From positions 124,001 to 188,000 of the forward strand of contig NZ_AWUK01000006.1 of the NCBI RefSeq assembly GCF_000499205.1: DNA of 64,000 nt, in the 5' to 3' direction. The notes beneath the pieces are model-generated. The model was given only the letters and a program-made list of their open reading frames with translations. It was not told the DNA's origin and ran no database searches. The translations under genes and the position numbers were made by a program. This document shows, piece after piece, positions 24,962 through 34,811 of the stretch. The first letter of the stretch is position 1. Each line of letters begins with the position of its first letter. The DNA is from Paenibacillus sp. MAEPY2. GTDB taxonomy: Bacteria; Bacillota; Bacilli; Paenibacillales; Paenibacillaceae.

Positions 24962-27118
24962 ATGTTCAAATGGACCAAGCGAATCATCCTCAGTGCCACG
25001 CTGAGCTTCAGCTTGCTGGCTGGAAGTGCACTGCCAATATTCCCGGCTGCCTCCGTATTCGCAGATGCGGATACGGCTGTAACCAACAAGCAGAACTTCA
25101 GCACCGATGTTATTTATCAAGTATTTACCGACCGCTTTCTGGACGGCAATCCCTCCAATAACCCTACCGGGGCAGCCTATGACGCCTCCTGTTCCAACCT
25201 GAAGCTCTATTGCGGGGGCGACTGGCAAGGACTGATTAACAAGATCAACGACAATTATTTTACCGATCTTGGCATTACGGCACTCTGGATTTCTCAGCCT
25301 GTGGAGAACATTTACTCGCTGATTAATTATTCCGGTGTCAACAATACGGCTTATCACGGCTATTGGGCACGTGACTTCAAGAAGACCAATCCTGCTTTCG
25401 GTACGATGACCGATTTCCAGAACCTGATCAATACGGCACATGCCAAGGGCATTAAAGTGATCATTGATTTTGCTCCCAATCATACCTCTCCTGCCATGGA
25501 AACCGATACCTCATTCGCAGAGAATGGAAAGTTGTACAATAACGGAACACTGCTTGGTGGCTACACCAATGATACGAACAAATACTTCCACCACAATGGC
25601 GGCTCTGACTTCTCCACACTGGAGAACGGTATCTACAAAAACCTCTATGATCTCGCTGACCTGAATCACAACAACAGCACGATTGACACCTATTTCAAGG
25701 ATGCGATCAAGCTCTGGCTGGATATGGGCATTGACGGAATCCGGGTGGATGCGGTCAAGCATATGCCGATGGGATGGCAAAAGAACTGGATGTCCTCCAT
25801 CTACGGCTACAAACCGGTATTCACGTTTGGTGAATGGTTCCTGGGTTCATCCGCATCAGATGCGGACAACACCAACTTTGCCAACCAATCCGGCATGAGT
25901 CTGCTCGACTTCCGTTTCAACAATGAAGTACGTAACGTGTTCCGGGATAACACGTCCTCGATGGTTGCCCTGGATGCCATGATCACCAGCACTGCGGCTG
26001 ATTATGCCCAGGTGAATGATCAGGTTACCTTCATTGATAACCACGACATGGACAGATTCAAAACAAGTGCCGTTAACAACCGTCGCCTGGAACAAGCTCT
26101 TGCATTTACACTTACCTCACGGGGCGTGCCAGCTATCTATTACGGTACGGAACAATATTTGACGGGTAACGGAGACCCTAACAACCGGGCAAAAATGCCT
26201 TCATTCTCCAAAACTACAACCGCTTTTAACGTCATCAGCAAACTGGCACCATTACGCAAAACCAATCCAGCTATCGCTTACGGAACTACCCAGCAGCGCT
26301 GGATTAACAATGATGTGTATGTGTATGAACGTAAATTCGGCAACAACGTGGCTGTCGTAGCGGTTAACCGCAATCTCTCGAATTCCACTTCCATCAGCGG
26401 GCTTACTACATCGCTCCCTTCTGGAACATACAACGATGTACTTGCAGGTGCGCTAAACGGTAATAATATTACCTCTACAGGAGGAAATGTCTCTACCTTC
26501 ACTTTGGCCGCAGGAGCCACAGCAGTTTGGCAGTATACAGCCAATACCACAACGCCAACCATCGGACATGTAGGCCCAACCATGGGCAAAGCGGGCAACA
26601 CCGTTACTATTGATGGTCGCGGATTCGGTACTACCAAAGGCACGGTCTATTTCGGTACAACAGCTGTGACCGGTTCAGCCATTACTTCCTGGGAAGATAC
26701 TCAGATCAAAGTGACCATCCCTGCTGTTGCCGCCGGCAACTATGCAGTTAAAGTCCTAGCCAGCGGAGTCAACAGTAACACCTATAACAATTTCACGATT
26801 CTTAGTGGCAATCAGGTTTCCGTTCGGTTTGTCATCAACAATGCATCCACGACGCTTGGTCAGAATCTCTATCTGTCAGGTAGTGTCGCGGAGCTGGGCA
26901 ACTGGTCCACAGGTCCTCTCGCCATTGGTCCAGCGTTCAATCAGGTGATCTACTCCTATCCAACCTGGTACTATGACGTCAGCGTACCTGCCGGAACGAA
27001 ACTGGAATTCAAGTTTTTCAAAAAGAACGGCTCTACCATCACGTGGGAAAATGGCAATAACCATACCTTCACCACACCAACCAGCGGAACGGCAACTGTT
27101 ACAGTGGACTGGCAATAG
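24962..27118 (+). CDS. cgt: Cyclomaltodextrin glucanotransferase (CGTase)
   Basis: 718 residues, secreted (signal peptide to about SVFA-DAD). It has the full A-E layout of CGTases: the A/B barrel with nucleophile D263 (GIRVD), acid/base E291 (FTFGEW) and D362 (IDNHD), domain C, the IPT/Ig domain D ([22 protein letters not shown]) and a CBM20 starch-binding domain E ([10 protein letters not shown]...LGNW). The central aromatic that favours ring closure is Tyr229 in NLYDLAD, at the position of Tyr195 of the Bacillus circulans enzyme. It converts starch to cyclodextrins outside the cell. Ring size cannot be stated from this alone. Control is suggested by the promoter, leader hairpin and cre-like site upstream. 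Confidence 0.95.
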   Translation: MFKWTKRIILSATLSFSLLAGSALPIFPAASVFADADTAVTNKQNFSTDVIYQVFTDRFLDGNPSNNPTGAAYDASCSNLKLYCGGDWQGLINKINDNYFTDLGITALWISQPVENIYSLINYSGVNNTAYHGYWARDFKKTNPAFGTMTDFQNLINTAHAKGIKVIIDFAPNHTSPAMETDTSFAENGKLYNNGTLLGGYTNDTNKYFHHNGGSDFSTLENGIYKNLYDLADLNHNNSTIDTYFKDAIKLWLDMGIDGIRVDAVKHMPMGWQKNWMSSIYGYKPVFTFGEWFLGSSASDADNTNFANQSGMSLLDFRFNNEVRNVFRDNTSSMVALDAMITSTAADYAQVNDQVTFIDNHDMDRFKTSAVNNRRLEQALAFTLTSRGVPAIYYGTEQYLTGNGDPNNRAKMPSFSKTTTAFNVISKLAPLRKTNPAIAYGTTQQRWINNDVYVYERKFGNNVAVVAVNRNLSNSTSISGLTTSLPSGTYNDVLAGALNGNNITSTGGNVSTFTLAAGATAVWQYTANTTTPTIGHVGPTMGKAGNTVTIDGRGFGTTKGTVYFGTTAVTGSAITSWEDTQIKVTIPAVAAGNYAVKVLASGVNSNTYNNFTILSGNQVSVRFVINNASTTLGQNLYLSGSVAELGNWSTGPLAIGPAFNQVIYSYPTWYYDVSVPAGTKLEFKFFKKNGSTITWENGNNHTFTTPTSGTATVTVDWQ

Positions 27119-27143
27119 TCATTCCTTCATCTTCCTATCATCC

Positions 27144-27186
27144 AACCCGGAGTCAGACGCGATAAGCGCCTGCTCCGGGTTCTTTG
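27144..27186 (+). terminator. CGTase terminator
   Basis: AACCCGGAG pairs with CTCCGGGTT around an inner GCG/CGC, then TCTTTG. It lies between the converging CGTase and MFS genes. Confidence 0.75.
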
Positions 27187-27234
27187 ACTAGGCTTGTCAT
27201 TACCTTTGACATGCATGCTTTGCTATCGACTTTG

Positions 27235-28521
27235 CTATCGATAGGTCCGAATGGATTTTAATCCTGCTGCTGCGACCACCCCTACCACCAAAAGCATCGC
27301 CCCAAGGCTTTCCAACACGGTTTGGGCACCCCATTGATCAGCCAGAACCGAGACCACCGTTAATCCCAGGATCGGGGCTGTACTTGTTATGGTACCGAGC
27401 ACGCCGTAGATCCTTCCCTGCAGCTCATCAGGAACCTCGGCACGCATCATGATCTGGGTTAACATCGTACAGCACGCAAACATGGCTCCCCCGGCAATAA
27501 TCAGTGGCAAGGCCAGCAATGGAGAGGATACATTGGATAACAGCATATACAGTGGACCAAGGACCAGTAAACCGATAAACACCCATCGTCCTCTTCGTTT
27601 CAAGCGATTACCGGAAGCAATCAGAATCCCGGAACCCAGCATATACCCCAGAGGAATACACGTCTCGATCAGTCCGAACTGGACAGGATTCGCCTGCCAT
27701 ACGTTGACGGCCATGACCTGAACAAGCATGATGGCTGACATGAAGAAGAGAATCAGCAGCGGATTAAGAATGACGATGGAGCGAATCAGGGGATGTGCAA
27801 AGATGTAGGAGAACGAGCCACCCCACTCCTTGACGAACGATCCTCTATGCATGGAAGAACGTTGTACATCCGGGAAACGTCCGGCCAACATCACACATAT
27901 CGCAGACAATAAAAAGGTCACACCCGTAATCATGATCGCCGTAAACCCTCCAAATGCAGAAACTGCAATCCCCGCTGCGGCCAGTCCGCTGATACGGGCA
28001 ATATTATCGACCAGATGAATGGTTCCTGTAGCTTGCTGCAGATGCTCCCTCCCCACCAGACTGGTTACCGAAGCATGAAATGCAGGCGCCTGAAACAGGC
28101 TGGAGAACATGGAAAGGGAAAGCATGAGCAGCACGAGTGGAAAAGGAGCGTGCAGCACAAACAGACTCACTGCGATGATAAACGCCATGGCTCCACGAAA
28201 CAAATCCGACGACAGCATCAGTTTTCTGCGATCTAGCCTGTCGGCAAACGTACCTGCGAATGATCCGAACAGAAAACTGACGACCATATTACATACCTGC
28301 ACAGCTGCCATGCTCTTGGCACTTCCCGTGGTCTGCAACACCCACAGACTGATGGCAATGCCGTTGAAGCAATCACCGAATACGGAGATGCCGTAGCCGC
28401 ATAAAATTCTGCGATAAGCAACATTACGCAAAAGCGCCCTATTGGCCATTTTCTGACTCTCCGCTGCAGTGCGAGTCCCGTTTGGCCCCAATTCGGGTTC
28501 TGGGGACTGTAGCGTTCCCAT
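27235..28521 (-). CDS. MFS exporter
   Basis: 428 residues from ATG 28521, which has AAAGGAGG nine bases upstream; an earlier ATG at 28554 lies before that site. Twelve hydrophobic segments are evident, with the FADRLDRRKLML loop-2-3 motif of major facilitator drug or siderophore exporters (MFS_3/EntS-like). It is likely a proton-driven exporter of a small molecule. It follows the MalEFG operon on the same strand but is separated from it by a large hairpin, so it may be separately expressed. Its proximity to the esterase/carrier/ligase operon makes a product exporter conceivable, but this is a guess. Confidence 0.75.
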   Translation of the reverse strand: MGTLQSPEPELGPNGTRTAAESQKMANRALLRNVAYRRILCGYGISVFGDCFNGIAISLWVLQTTGSAKSMAAVQVCNMVVSFLFGSFAGTFADRLDRRKLMLSSDLFRGAMAFIIAVSLFVLHAPFPLVLLMLSLSMFSSLFQAPAFHASVTSLVGREHLQQATGTIHLVDNIARISGLAAAGIAVSAFGGFTAIMITGVTFLLSAICVMLAGRFPDVQRSSMHRGSFVKEWGGSFSYIFAHPLIRSIVILNPLLILFFMSAIMLVQVMAVNVWQANPVQFGLIETCIPLGYMLGSGILIASGNRLKRRGRWVFIGLLVLGPLYMLLSNVSSPLLALPLIIAGGAMFACCTMLTQIMMRAEVPDELQGRIYGVLGTITSTAPILGLTVVSVLADQWGAQTVLESLGAMLLVVGVVAAAGLKSIRTYR

Positions 28522-28562
28522 CGATCTTTTCCTCCTTTTATCATTCGGTCTCAAACAGCAGA

Positions 28563-28615
28563 CAGGCGCTTCCGAAGCAGTTCCAGCGATGAATGGAACC
28601 TCTCAGAAGCGCCTG
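28563..28615 (-). terminator. Large two-part hairpin between MalG and MFS genes
   Basis: A perfect 10-bp stem CAGGCGCTTC / GAAGCGCCTG encloses a second stem GTTCCA/TGGAAC. On the minus strand it sits after the MalG stop and before the MFS start; the tail is only partly T-rich. Confidence 0.55.
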
Positions 28616-28682
28616 ATTGGTGGTGGCCTGGGTATGTTCTACAGGCTGTCTATGCGGTTAATTGTTTATATCCTTTATCATT

Positions 28683-29519
28683 TTATCCTTTGGAGGCGCC
28701 AGAGGTCAGCCCCTGCACAAGGAAACGCTGCAGGAATACAAACAACAACGTAATCGGAATGGCGATCAGTACGGCCCCGGCAGCAAACATCGTAAAGTTA
28801 CTGTCCTGATAGCGGCTAACTAGATCCCACATGCCTACTGCAAGGGTCCAGTTCTCTTTCGTCCGGAGTACCAGCCGGGCAAAGATAAAGTCCATCCACG
28901 CACCCGTAAAGCTGGTTAAAGCTACATAGGTCAGCATCGGCCGGGACAACGGCAAAATGATACTGGTGAACACGCGCAGATGACTGGCGCCGTCAATTCG
29001 TGCGGCTTCATCCAGACTGCGCGGGATGGTATCAAAGAACCCTTTGACAATAAATCCACCCAGTACAGCCCCGGACGAATAGACCAGAATTAATGCGGCA
29101 TGGGTGTCCAGCAATTTGATCTGAAGCAAAATAATATAAATGGCGATCATGCTCATGAAGCTGGGGAACATCCCCAGGATCAGCATGGTGGATAGAATGG
29201 TCTTCCGACCGCGGAACCGGAAACGGGATAAGGCATACATGCCCAACGTAACCATGAGCGTTGAGAAAATCATGGTGAAAAAGGCGATCTTCAACGTGTT
29301 CAGATACCACGTTCCATACATGAACGACGGGTTGTTAAACAGCTCCCCATAATGTGCCAGCGTGAACGCTTCAGGCCACAGACGTTCACTGAACAGGGCC
29401 GCCCCTGGACGCAGTGACGAGAGAAATATCCACAAGACGGGGTATACCGATACGATGGCAATGATGACCAGCAGCACATAACTGATCGTCAGACGCATGG
29501 GATTGTTGCGCTTTTTCAT
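28683..29519 (-). CDS. malG: MalG-type sugar ABC permease
   Basis: 278 residues, six membrane segments, with the EAA loop for ATPase contact at DEAARIDGASHLRVFTSIILPLSRP. Ends with the typical RFLVQGLTSGASKG. Forms the inner-membrane pore with the MalF-type partner, whose stop it overlaps by four bases. Probably imports maltodextrins or cyclodextrins, given the adjacent CGTase and cyclomaltodextrinase. No ATPase gene is in the window, so a shared MsmX-type ATPase elsewhere is expected. Confidence 0.9.
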   Translation of the reverse strand: MKKRNNPMRLTISYVLLVIIAIVSVYPVLWIFLSSLRPGAALFSERLWPEAFTLAHYGELFNNPSFMYGTWYLNTLKIAFFTMIFSTLMVTLGMYALSRFRFRGRKTILSTMLILGMFPSFMSMIAIYIILLQIKLLDTHAALILVYSSGAVLGGFIVKGFFDTIPRSLDEAARIDGASHLRVFTSIILPLSRPMLTYVALTSFTGAWMDFIFARLVLRTKENWTLAVGMWDLVSRYQDSNFTMFAAGAVLIAIPITLLFVFLQRFLVQGLTSGASKG

Positions 29520-30871
29520 TGAATCATGTCCTCCTCCTTGAACGATTTGGAACGACGGAAATTCCAGATGGAGAACGACGCAATAATCAGGAAGATAATA
29601 ATGCCGACCGCCGAAGCCATATTGAACTTGTTGTTATCCAACGTCAGTTTGTACAACCAGGTCACGAGAAGGTCAGTTGATCCCGCATATTGATAATCGC
29701 CACGCAGCGGATTACCATTCGTCAGCAGGAAGATGACATTGAAGTTGTTGAAATTCCCGGCAAACTGCATAATGAGCACCGGTGTTGTGGCGAACATGAT
29801 AAAAGGAAGCGTAATGATGCGGAACTTCTGAAAACCGGACGCACCGTCCACCTCAGCCGCTTCATACAGATCCCGAGGAATCGCAGTCAAGACGCCCAAT
29901 ATGAGCACCATGCTGACCGGGATTCCGATCCACATGTTGACAATGACGACTGTAACTTTTGCCCAGAACGGATCGGTTAACCAAGGCAGCCCCTCAAGAC
30001 CAAAAGCCTTCATATACGTATTAATGGGACCGAACTGTCCGTTGAACAAGTTACGCATCAAAAGCAGGGAGATAATCTGCGGAATGGCATAAGGAAGAAT
30101 GAATATCGTCCGCCACAGCTTTTTGAAACGAATGCCCTTCTGTTCGATGAGAAGCGCAACCAACACGCCCCCAAAATAGGTAGTGACTGTTGCCAGAATG
30201 GCCCAAATGACCGTCCACGTTAATACCCCAAAGAAGGTATGGCTCCACGATTTAAGCTGAACCAGGTCCGTAAACGTCTTAAAACCCACCCAGTCCACCA
30301 GCTTGGCGGGTGGAATATGATCCGGTGCCGAGTAGTTGGTGAAGGCCAGCGTAATCGTAAACAAAATCGGCATAATCGTGAAGAACAGGATACCGAGGGC
30401 TGGAATCGACAAGAAAAGATACGGGAATTGTTTATCGAGCAGATATCTCAGGGAAGCAGAAGCTCTGGTAGCCTGCTTTCCTTCCTCTCTTAATTTTCCC
30501 GTGAGGTACGCGTCCCGGATATTGAAGATATACAGCAGAAGAAAAACGAAAAACACCAAAAGTACAATAATTCCATTGAGCAGCAAGAAGATGGAGTGGT
30601 CGCCCTGCTGCAGCACCGTTGATCCATTCACTTTGACAAAACGCTGCGTCTGCTCGCCCAGCGTCCATACTCCCCATACGGCTTGATTCAAACGAGGAAT
30701 CAGATATGCGAGTCCAATTACCTCCAGGATCAGAAAACAGATTCCCTTGATCCATTGACGGTTATACAACTGTCCAAGTCCTTGCAGGACCACGGACAAC
30801 ACAGCCGCTGTCATGCGATGCTGTCTTTCTCTATTCGGCTTAACAGTGACTGGAACATGCTGCTGTTTCAT
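29516..30871 (-). CDS. malF: MalF-type sugar ABC permease
   Basis: 451 residues, longer than minimal permeases because of extra N-terminal helices before the SIPALGILFFTIMPI transport core, like MdxF of Bacillus. The EAA loop is YEAAEVDGASGFQKFRIITLPF. The stretch NNFNVIFLLTNGNP...TDLLVTWLYKLT is typical of maltodextrin permeases. It is translated before MalG and after the binding protein, 95 bases downstream. Substrate assignment rests on neighbours and family resemblance. Confidence 0.9.
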   Translation of the reverse strand: MKQQHVPVTVKPNRERQHRMTAAVLSVVLQGLGQLYNRQWIKGICFLILEVIGLAYLIPRLNQAVWGVWTLGEQTQRFVKVNGSTVLQQGDHSIFLLLNGIIVLLVFFVFLLLYIFNIRDAYLTGKLREEGKQATRASASLRYLLDKQFPYLFLSIPALGILFFTIMPILFTITLAFTNYSAPDHIPPAKLVDWVGFKTFTDLVQLKSWSHTFFGVLTWTVIWAILATVTTYFGGVLVALLIEQKGIRFKKLWRTIFILPYAIPQIISLLLMRNLFNGQFGPINTYMKAFGLEGLPWLTDPFWAKVTVVIVNMWIGIPVSMVLILGVLTAIPRDLYEAAEVDGASGFQKFRIITLPFIMFATTPVLIMQFAGNFNNFNVIFLLTNGNPLRGDYQYAGSTDLLVTWLYKLTLDNNKFNMASAVGIIIFLIIASFSIWNFRRSKSFKEEDMIQ

Positions 30872-30966
30872 TCATTCCTACTCCTTCCCGGCAAGCGAAG
30901 TTACCGATCAGTTATAGCAGAGTGCAGAGGAAATGTTGGCTTCCTCTGCACCTGCTCTTTTTTTAT

Positions 30967-32253
30967 TTATTGGACAGTTGCAAGGCTCTCCTTAACTTGG
31001 TTGACTGCGTTATCCAGAGAGGTTTTTACATCCTTGCCTCCATCCCATATGTCGGTAATTGCCGCGCTGATGGGACCCCAAACGCTGTCCATGGCAGGAA
31101 GCGAAGGCATTGGAGTGGAGTTGTTGAATTGCTCAAGGAATGCCTTTGTAATCTCATCTCCCTGAATCTTCGGATCTGCCGCAACGTCTTTATTGGCCGG
31201 GAGAGTTCCGTTCATCTCAAAGTTGACCATCTGAGATTCGGCACTGGAGAGATATGCCGCAAACAACTTGGCAGCATTCGGATAGTTTGTGAATGCATTG
31301 ACGTAATATGCCTTGACTCCAGAGAAGGAAGTCATCGGTTTGCCTTCAATCGCCGGGAGTGGAGCAACACCGAAGTCAATGCCGGCATTTCGATAATCGG
31401 CGATGGACCAAGGTCCGTTAATATCCATGGCCAGTTTTCCGCTTGAAAAGAGGCCTTTCTTGATGTCATAGTTCACATCGCCCATTTTTACAGGCAGTAC
31501 TTCCGATTTCAGCGTTTGCAAGAATTGGCCGCCCTTGATGGCTCCTTCATTGTTGAGGCCAATATCCTCGCTGTTCATGCCTTCATCGCCAAAGATATAT
31601 CCACCTTGGGAAGCCAGGTAAGCAAAGTTGTAATAGAACTGCTGGAGCTCCCACATCAGGGTGTACTTGTTGTTTTTGGTGTCATTAAAAGTTTTGGCAA
31701 AGCTGATAATGTCATCAAATGATTTCGGTGCTTCGGGATAAAGCTTTTTGTTATAGAACAACGCATAGGTTTCTACGCTGTAGGGATAGCCGTATAAGAT
31801 GTCTTTGAAGGTTACGGCTTTAACCGCATTGTCACTGGATGATTGTGTGGTCTGTTGCTCAAAAATATCATTCGGCAAGATCAGTCCGGCTTCTGAAGCG
31901 CTGCCAATCTTGTCATGCGGGAAAACGACTACATCCGCAGCCAATCCCGCGGGTCCGTCCGTTGTCAGCTTGGTCACCTGATCGGTCGGCGGCAATTCCT
32001 CGATCTTTACAGAGACGCCGTACTCCTCTTCAAATTTCTTCGCTCGCTCCTCTATAAAGCTCCGCTGATTTTTATCCTCCCATATGACAAGGCTTGCGCC
32101 CTCTTCTGGCTGAATATTTTCCGCGGTCACTGTTGTTTCACCAGTCTCACCGCTGTCTGTTGTGGTTGGCGCAGCGCCTCCACCTCCGCTTGAACATGCA
32201 GTAAGTGTGAGTGCCATGAATCCTGCAAGTGCTGCTTGCTGCCATCTTTTCAT
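30967..32253 (-). CDS. malE: MalE-type maltodextrin/cyclodextrin-binding lipoprotein
   Basis: 428 residues with lipobox LTAC and a Gly/Thr-rich tether, so anchored outside the membrane. The mature protein has the class I sugar-binding signature (LVIWEDKNQRSFIEERAKKFEEEYGVSVK, DGPAGLAADVVVFPHDKIG) and resembles MdxE and CycB. It captures linear or cyclic maltodextrins for MalFG. First gene of the operon; AAAGGGGG precedes the ATG. Two MalR-like operators and a cre-like site lie in the divergent intergenic region upstream. Confidence 0.9.
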   Translation of the reverse strand: MKRWQQAALAGFMALTLTACSSGGGGAAPTTTDSGETGETTVTAENIQPEEGASLVIWEDKNQRSFIEERAKKFEEEYGVSVKIEELPPTDQVTKLTTDGPAGLAADVVVFPHDKIGSASEAGLILPNDIFEQQTTQSSSDNAVKAVTFKDILYGYPYSVETYALFYNKKLYPEAPKSFDDIISFAKTFNDTKNNKYTLMWELQQFYYNFAYLASQGGYIFGDEGMNSEDIGLNNEGAIKGGQFLQTLKSEVLPVKMGDVNYDIKKGLFSSGKLAMDINGPWSIADYRNAGIDFGVAPLPAIEGKPMTSFSGVKAYYVNAFTNYPNAAKLFAAYLSSAESQMVNFEMNGTLPANKDVAADPKIQGDEITKAFLEQFNNSTPMPSLPAMDSVWGPISAAITDIWDGGKDVKTSLDNAVNQVKESLATVQ

Positions 32254-32367
32254 TGAATTTCCCCCTTTTCGTAGTCATGATCGATGCTGTACTTGCGCTT
32301 TTCACCCGTTTTTCTGTGTACTGTTCCTGTATTCTGAAGTTCCGCATCTATCCGTTCGAACGTAATA

Positions 32368-32377
32368 CAAACGTTTG
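32368..32377. promoter_or_regulatory. MalR-type operator 1
   Basis: CAAACGTTTG, a perfect 10-bp palindrome with the LacI-family central CG, 115 bases upstream of malE. It matches the known MalR-type motif GCAAACGTTTGC except at the left outer base. Confidence 0.7.
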
Positions 32378-32453
32378 CTCATATTAACCTCAGACTGGTC
32401 CAATCCTTATGTAATCGGGATGAATTTTCTTAGATGTATGTTGATTCAAGTCA

Positions 32454-32467
32454 TGTAAGCGCTATAA
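32454..32467 (+). promoter_or_regulatory. cre-like CcpA site, malE-malR intergenic region
   Basis: TGTAAGCGCTATAA matches the cre consensus at all but one position. It lies between the two MalR-type operators, suggesting glucose repression of the transporter. Confidence 0.6.
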
Positions 32468-32504
32468 TAACAATCACATCATACAATAGCTGACTTTATT
32501 TGCA

Positions 32505-32514
32505 CAAACGTTTG
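32505..32514. promoter_or_regulatory. MalR-type operator 2
   Basis: Second copy of CAAACGTTTG, within GCACAAACGTTTGCAC, 197 bases before the regulator start. The 457-base divergent gap (32254-32710) otherwise holds the cre-like site and no gene. Confidence 0.7.
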
Positions 32515-32710
32515 CACAAGTCATTTTTGCTCATTTTCCTTCATTTTGGCGGCATATGTCCCTGTAATTTCCGATTTCCTTGATCTCCCGCCTTCTTCCT
32601 TTATTTCACTGCCTCTTCTTCCTCCTGGTGCAGTTAGCAATTGATTTATCAAAGTCTTTGAATTAACATAGGAGACATGTTGAAATGCTTGTACAGAAGG
32701 GATTTTTCAC

Positions 32711-33739
32711 ATGATTACAATCAAAGATATTGCCAAATTGGCGGGTGTATCCCCTTCTACGGTCTCACGGGTTATTTCCAACCATCCCAGAATCAGTTCG
32801 GAAACGTCACTCAAAGTGAAGCAAATCATGAAAGAACTGAATTATCATCCAAATATGATGGCCAAAAGCCTTGTTTCCAAAACGACTCATACCCTGGGTA
32901 TCATGCTGCCCCGACCTGCTGAAGAGCTGTTTCAGAACTACTTTTTCGGAGAATTACTTCGGGGAATCATTACGCATGCCACCCGCATGAATTATGAACT
33001 TCTTCTCTCCACCGAAACGTCTTCCAGCGATGAATTGAATGCCATATCCCGCCTGGTGCATGGGCGACGCGTGGATGGTATTTTGCTGCTTGGCTCCAAA
33101 CGGGAAGACCCGATTATTTCATTTTTGGAGGCGGAAAAGTTCCCCTTTGTACTGATTGGCCGCAGCGAAACGCATCCCGATGCACCGATGGTGGACAATA
33201 ACAATATACAAACGGCATTCGATGCAACTACACATCTGATTGCCCAAGGACATAAACGAATTGGATTTGTTAGCGGACCACCGGATTTGACGTTGTCTCA
33301 TGATCGCTTGCGGGGATACAATAATGCACTTAAAGAAGCGGGTCTTGATGCTAACAATGACTGGATCGTGGAAGGAGAATTCCTGCAGGAAAGCGGCTTC
33401 CGGGCGATGTCCCTGTTCATGTCGCTGCCAGACAGACCAACCGCCCTCGTTGTCATCGACGACAATGTTGCCTTCGGAGTGCTTCGTGCTCTGGCCGAAC
33501 TGGGATATAACGTTCCTGAAGATATAAGTGTTGTGAGTTTTAATAATATTGCCTTATCAGAGCTTGCTTCCCCGCCGCTCAGCTCCATTGATATCGGAAC
33601 TTATCAGCTAGGTTATACTGCGGTTCAGATATTGTTGAAAATTTTGCATGGTGAACATTTGCCTCAAAATCCGGTTATTATCCCGCACCGCTTAATTGTT
33701 CGGGATTCGTCCCTCTTTACGTTATCCGGGAATACGTAG
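32711..33739 (+). CDS. LacI-family regulator, MalR-like
   Basis: 342 residues. An N-terminal LacI helix-turn-helix (ITIKDIAKLAGVSPSTVSRVISNHPRIS) and hinge helix is followed by a periplasmic-binding-like effector domain. MalR-like features include the RPAEELFQNYFFGELLRGI segment and GIL/LIGR pattern. It is divergent from malEFG and flanked by three identical CAAACGTTTG operators. It should repress the maltodextrin transporter, itself and possibly neighbours until maltose or maltodextrin binds. Effector inferred from family. Confidence 0.88.
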   Translation: MITIKDIAKLAGVSPSTVSRVISNHPRISSETSLKVKQIMKELNYHPNMMAKSLVSKTTHTLGIMLPRPAEELFQNYFFGELLRGIITHATRMNYELLLSTETSSSDELNAISRLVHGRRVDGILLLGSKREDPIISFLEAEKFPFVLIGRSETHPDAPMVDNNNIQTAFDATTHLIAQGHKRIGFVSGPPDLTLSHDRLRGYNNALKEAGLDANNDWIVEGEFLQESGFRAMSLFMSLPDRPTALVVIDDNVAFGVLRALAELGYNVPEDISVVSFNNIALSELASPPLSSIDIGTYQLGYTAVQILLKILHGEHLPQNPVIIPHRLIVRDSSLFTLSGNT

Positions 33740-33750
33740 ACATGATTGTG

Positions 33751-33760
33751 CAAACGTTTG
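33751..33760. promoter_or_regulatory. MalR-type operator 3, downstream of the regulator
   Basis: Third CAAACGTTTG, twelve bases past the regulator stop and about 1.25 kb from operator 2, a spacing that would allow DNA looping. Confidence 0.55.
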
Positions 33761-33802
33761 TCCTACTGTTCTGATGTCACACATTCTCACTGTTGTGAAC
33801 AT

Positions 33803-33839
33803 GCAAAAGAAGCCCATACACGGGTATGAGCTTCTTTGC
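33803..33839. terminator. Bidirectional terminator
   Basis: GCAAAAGAAGC / GCTTCTTTGC with CATAC/GTATG inside, between the converging LacI and SDR genes. Confidence 0.75.
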
Positions 33840-33862
33840 ATATTTCCGTTATGAACGCTGGA

Positions 33863-34621
33863 TTAGTAAGAGCTCCAGCCTGCATCTGCCGTTACGACTG
33901 TTCCGTTCACGAAGCTGGATTCATCCGAACCAAGGAACAGCGCTACCTGTGCAATTTCTTCACTTTTACCTGCACGTGGATTAATCGCCATTCCCAGCTG
34001 TTGTCTGCTGGCACCGAAGTGGTTAATGTTTGTCATTGTGGAAGCGATATTGGTTTCAACCCCGCCCGGAGCAATCGCGTTACAGCGAATACCTTGCTGA
34101 GCATACATGAAGCCTGTATTCTTCGTGAATCCCACAACCGCATGTTTGGAAGCAGTGTAAGCTGCGCCTGCACGTGCACCATGCAATCCGCCTGCTGAAG
34201 CGATGTTAACGATAACGCCTTTTTGTTTTTCCAGGAAGATTGGCAGTACTTTGCGGGTTGCACGCATTACACTTGTGGTGTTGATTGCAAAGATCCGTTC
34301 CCACTTGTCATCCACAATGTCGCCAGCTGGTTCCATACTGTCCATAATGCCTGCATTATTGACCAGGATGTCCACTGTTCCATAAGTGTTAACCGTCGTA
34401 TCGATCAGATTCTGAATATCCTCTTCCTTCGCCACATTCGCAACCACAAACGTCGCTTCTCCACCTTTTGCCTTGATATCCTCTGCAACCGCCTGCGCTG
34501 AAGCTTCATTGATATCCGATACAACCACCTTTGCACCTTCTTGTGCATACAGTGTTGCAATTGCTTTACCCATGCCGGAACCTGCACCTGTGACTACAGC
34601 TACTTTATCTTGAAGTCTCAT
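33863..34621 (-). CDS. Short-chain dehydrogenase/reductase
   Basis: 252 residues, classical SDR: cofactor motif VTGAGSGMGKAI, NNAGIMDS, catalytic Ser in IASAGG and Tyr/Lys in AAYTASKHA. Asp in VVSDINEA at the end of beta-2 favours NAD(H). Substrate unknown; such proteins are often annotated 3-oxoacyl or glucose dehydrogenase-like. GGAGGATGAT precedes the ATG. It is divergent from a TetR gene, which probably represses it in response to its substrate. Confidence 0.85.
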   Translation of the reverse strand: MRLQDKVAVVTGAGSGMGKAIATLYAQEGAKVVVSDINEASAQAVAEDIKAKGGEATFVVANVAKEEDIQNLIDTTVNTYGTVDILVNNAGIMDSMEPAGDIVDDKWERIFAINTTSVMRATRKVLPIFLEKQKGVIVNIASAGGLHGARAGAAYTASKHAVVGFTKNTGFMYAQQGIRCNAIAPGGVETNIASTMTNINHFGASRQQLGMAINPRAGKSEEIAQVALFLGSDESSFVNGTVVTADAGWSSY

Positions 34622-34654
34622 ATTGTATCATCCTCCATGTATTCGTTTACAATA

Positions 34655-34680
34655 AGTTAACAAACAAATGTTCATTAACT
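34655..34680. promoter_or_regulatory. Possible TetR operator
   Basis: An imperfect inverted repeat AGTTAA...TTAACT with AACAAATGTT at its centre lies in the gap between the SDR and TetR genes. Position is right for a shared operator; binding is inferred. Confidence 0.4.
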
Positions 34681-34811
34681 CTTATCCTTAGTATAATAAG
34701 TCATAGCAATCTTGTTCAATCAGTAAAAGCTTGCCCAATTGTACGTTAATCAACACTTCCCATTCAGAATGTACTTTATCTTAAAATATCCATTTACGAG
34801 GAGTACTGTAT

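Noticed and set aside
24962..27118. Plain alpha-amylase
   Set aside because: Five-domain layout, Tyr229 at the central position and overall length fit CGTase much better.
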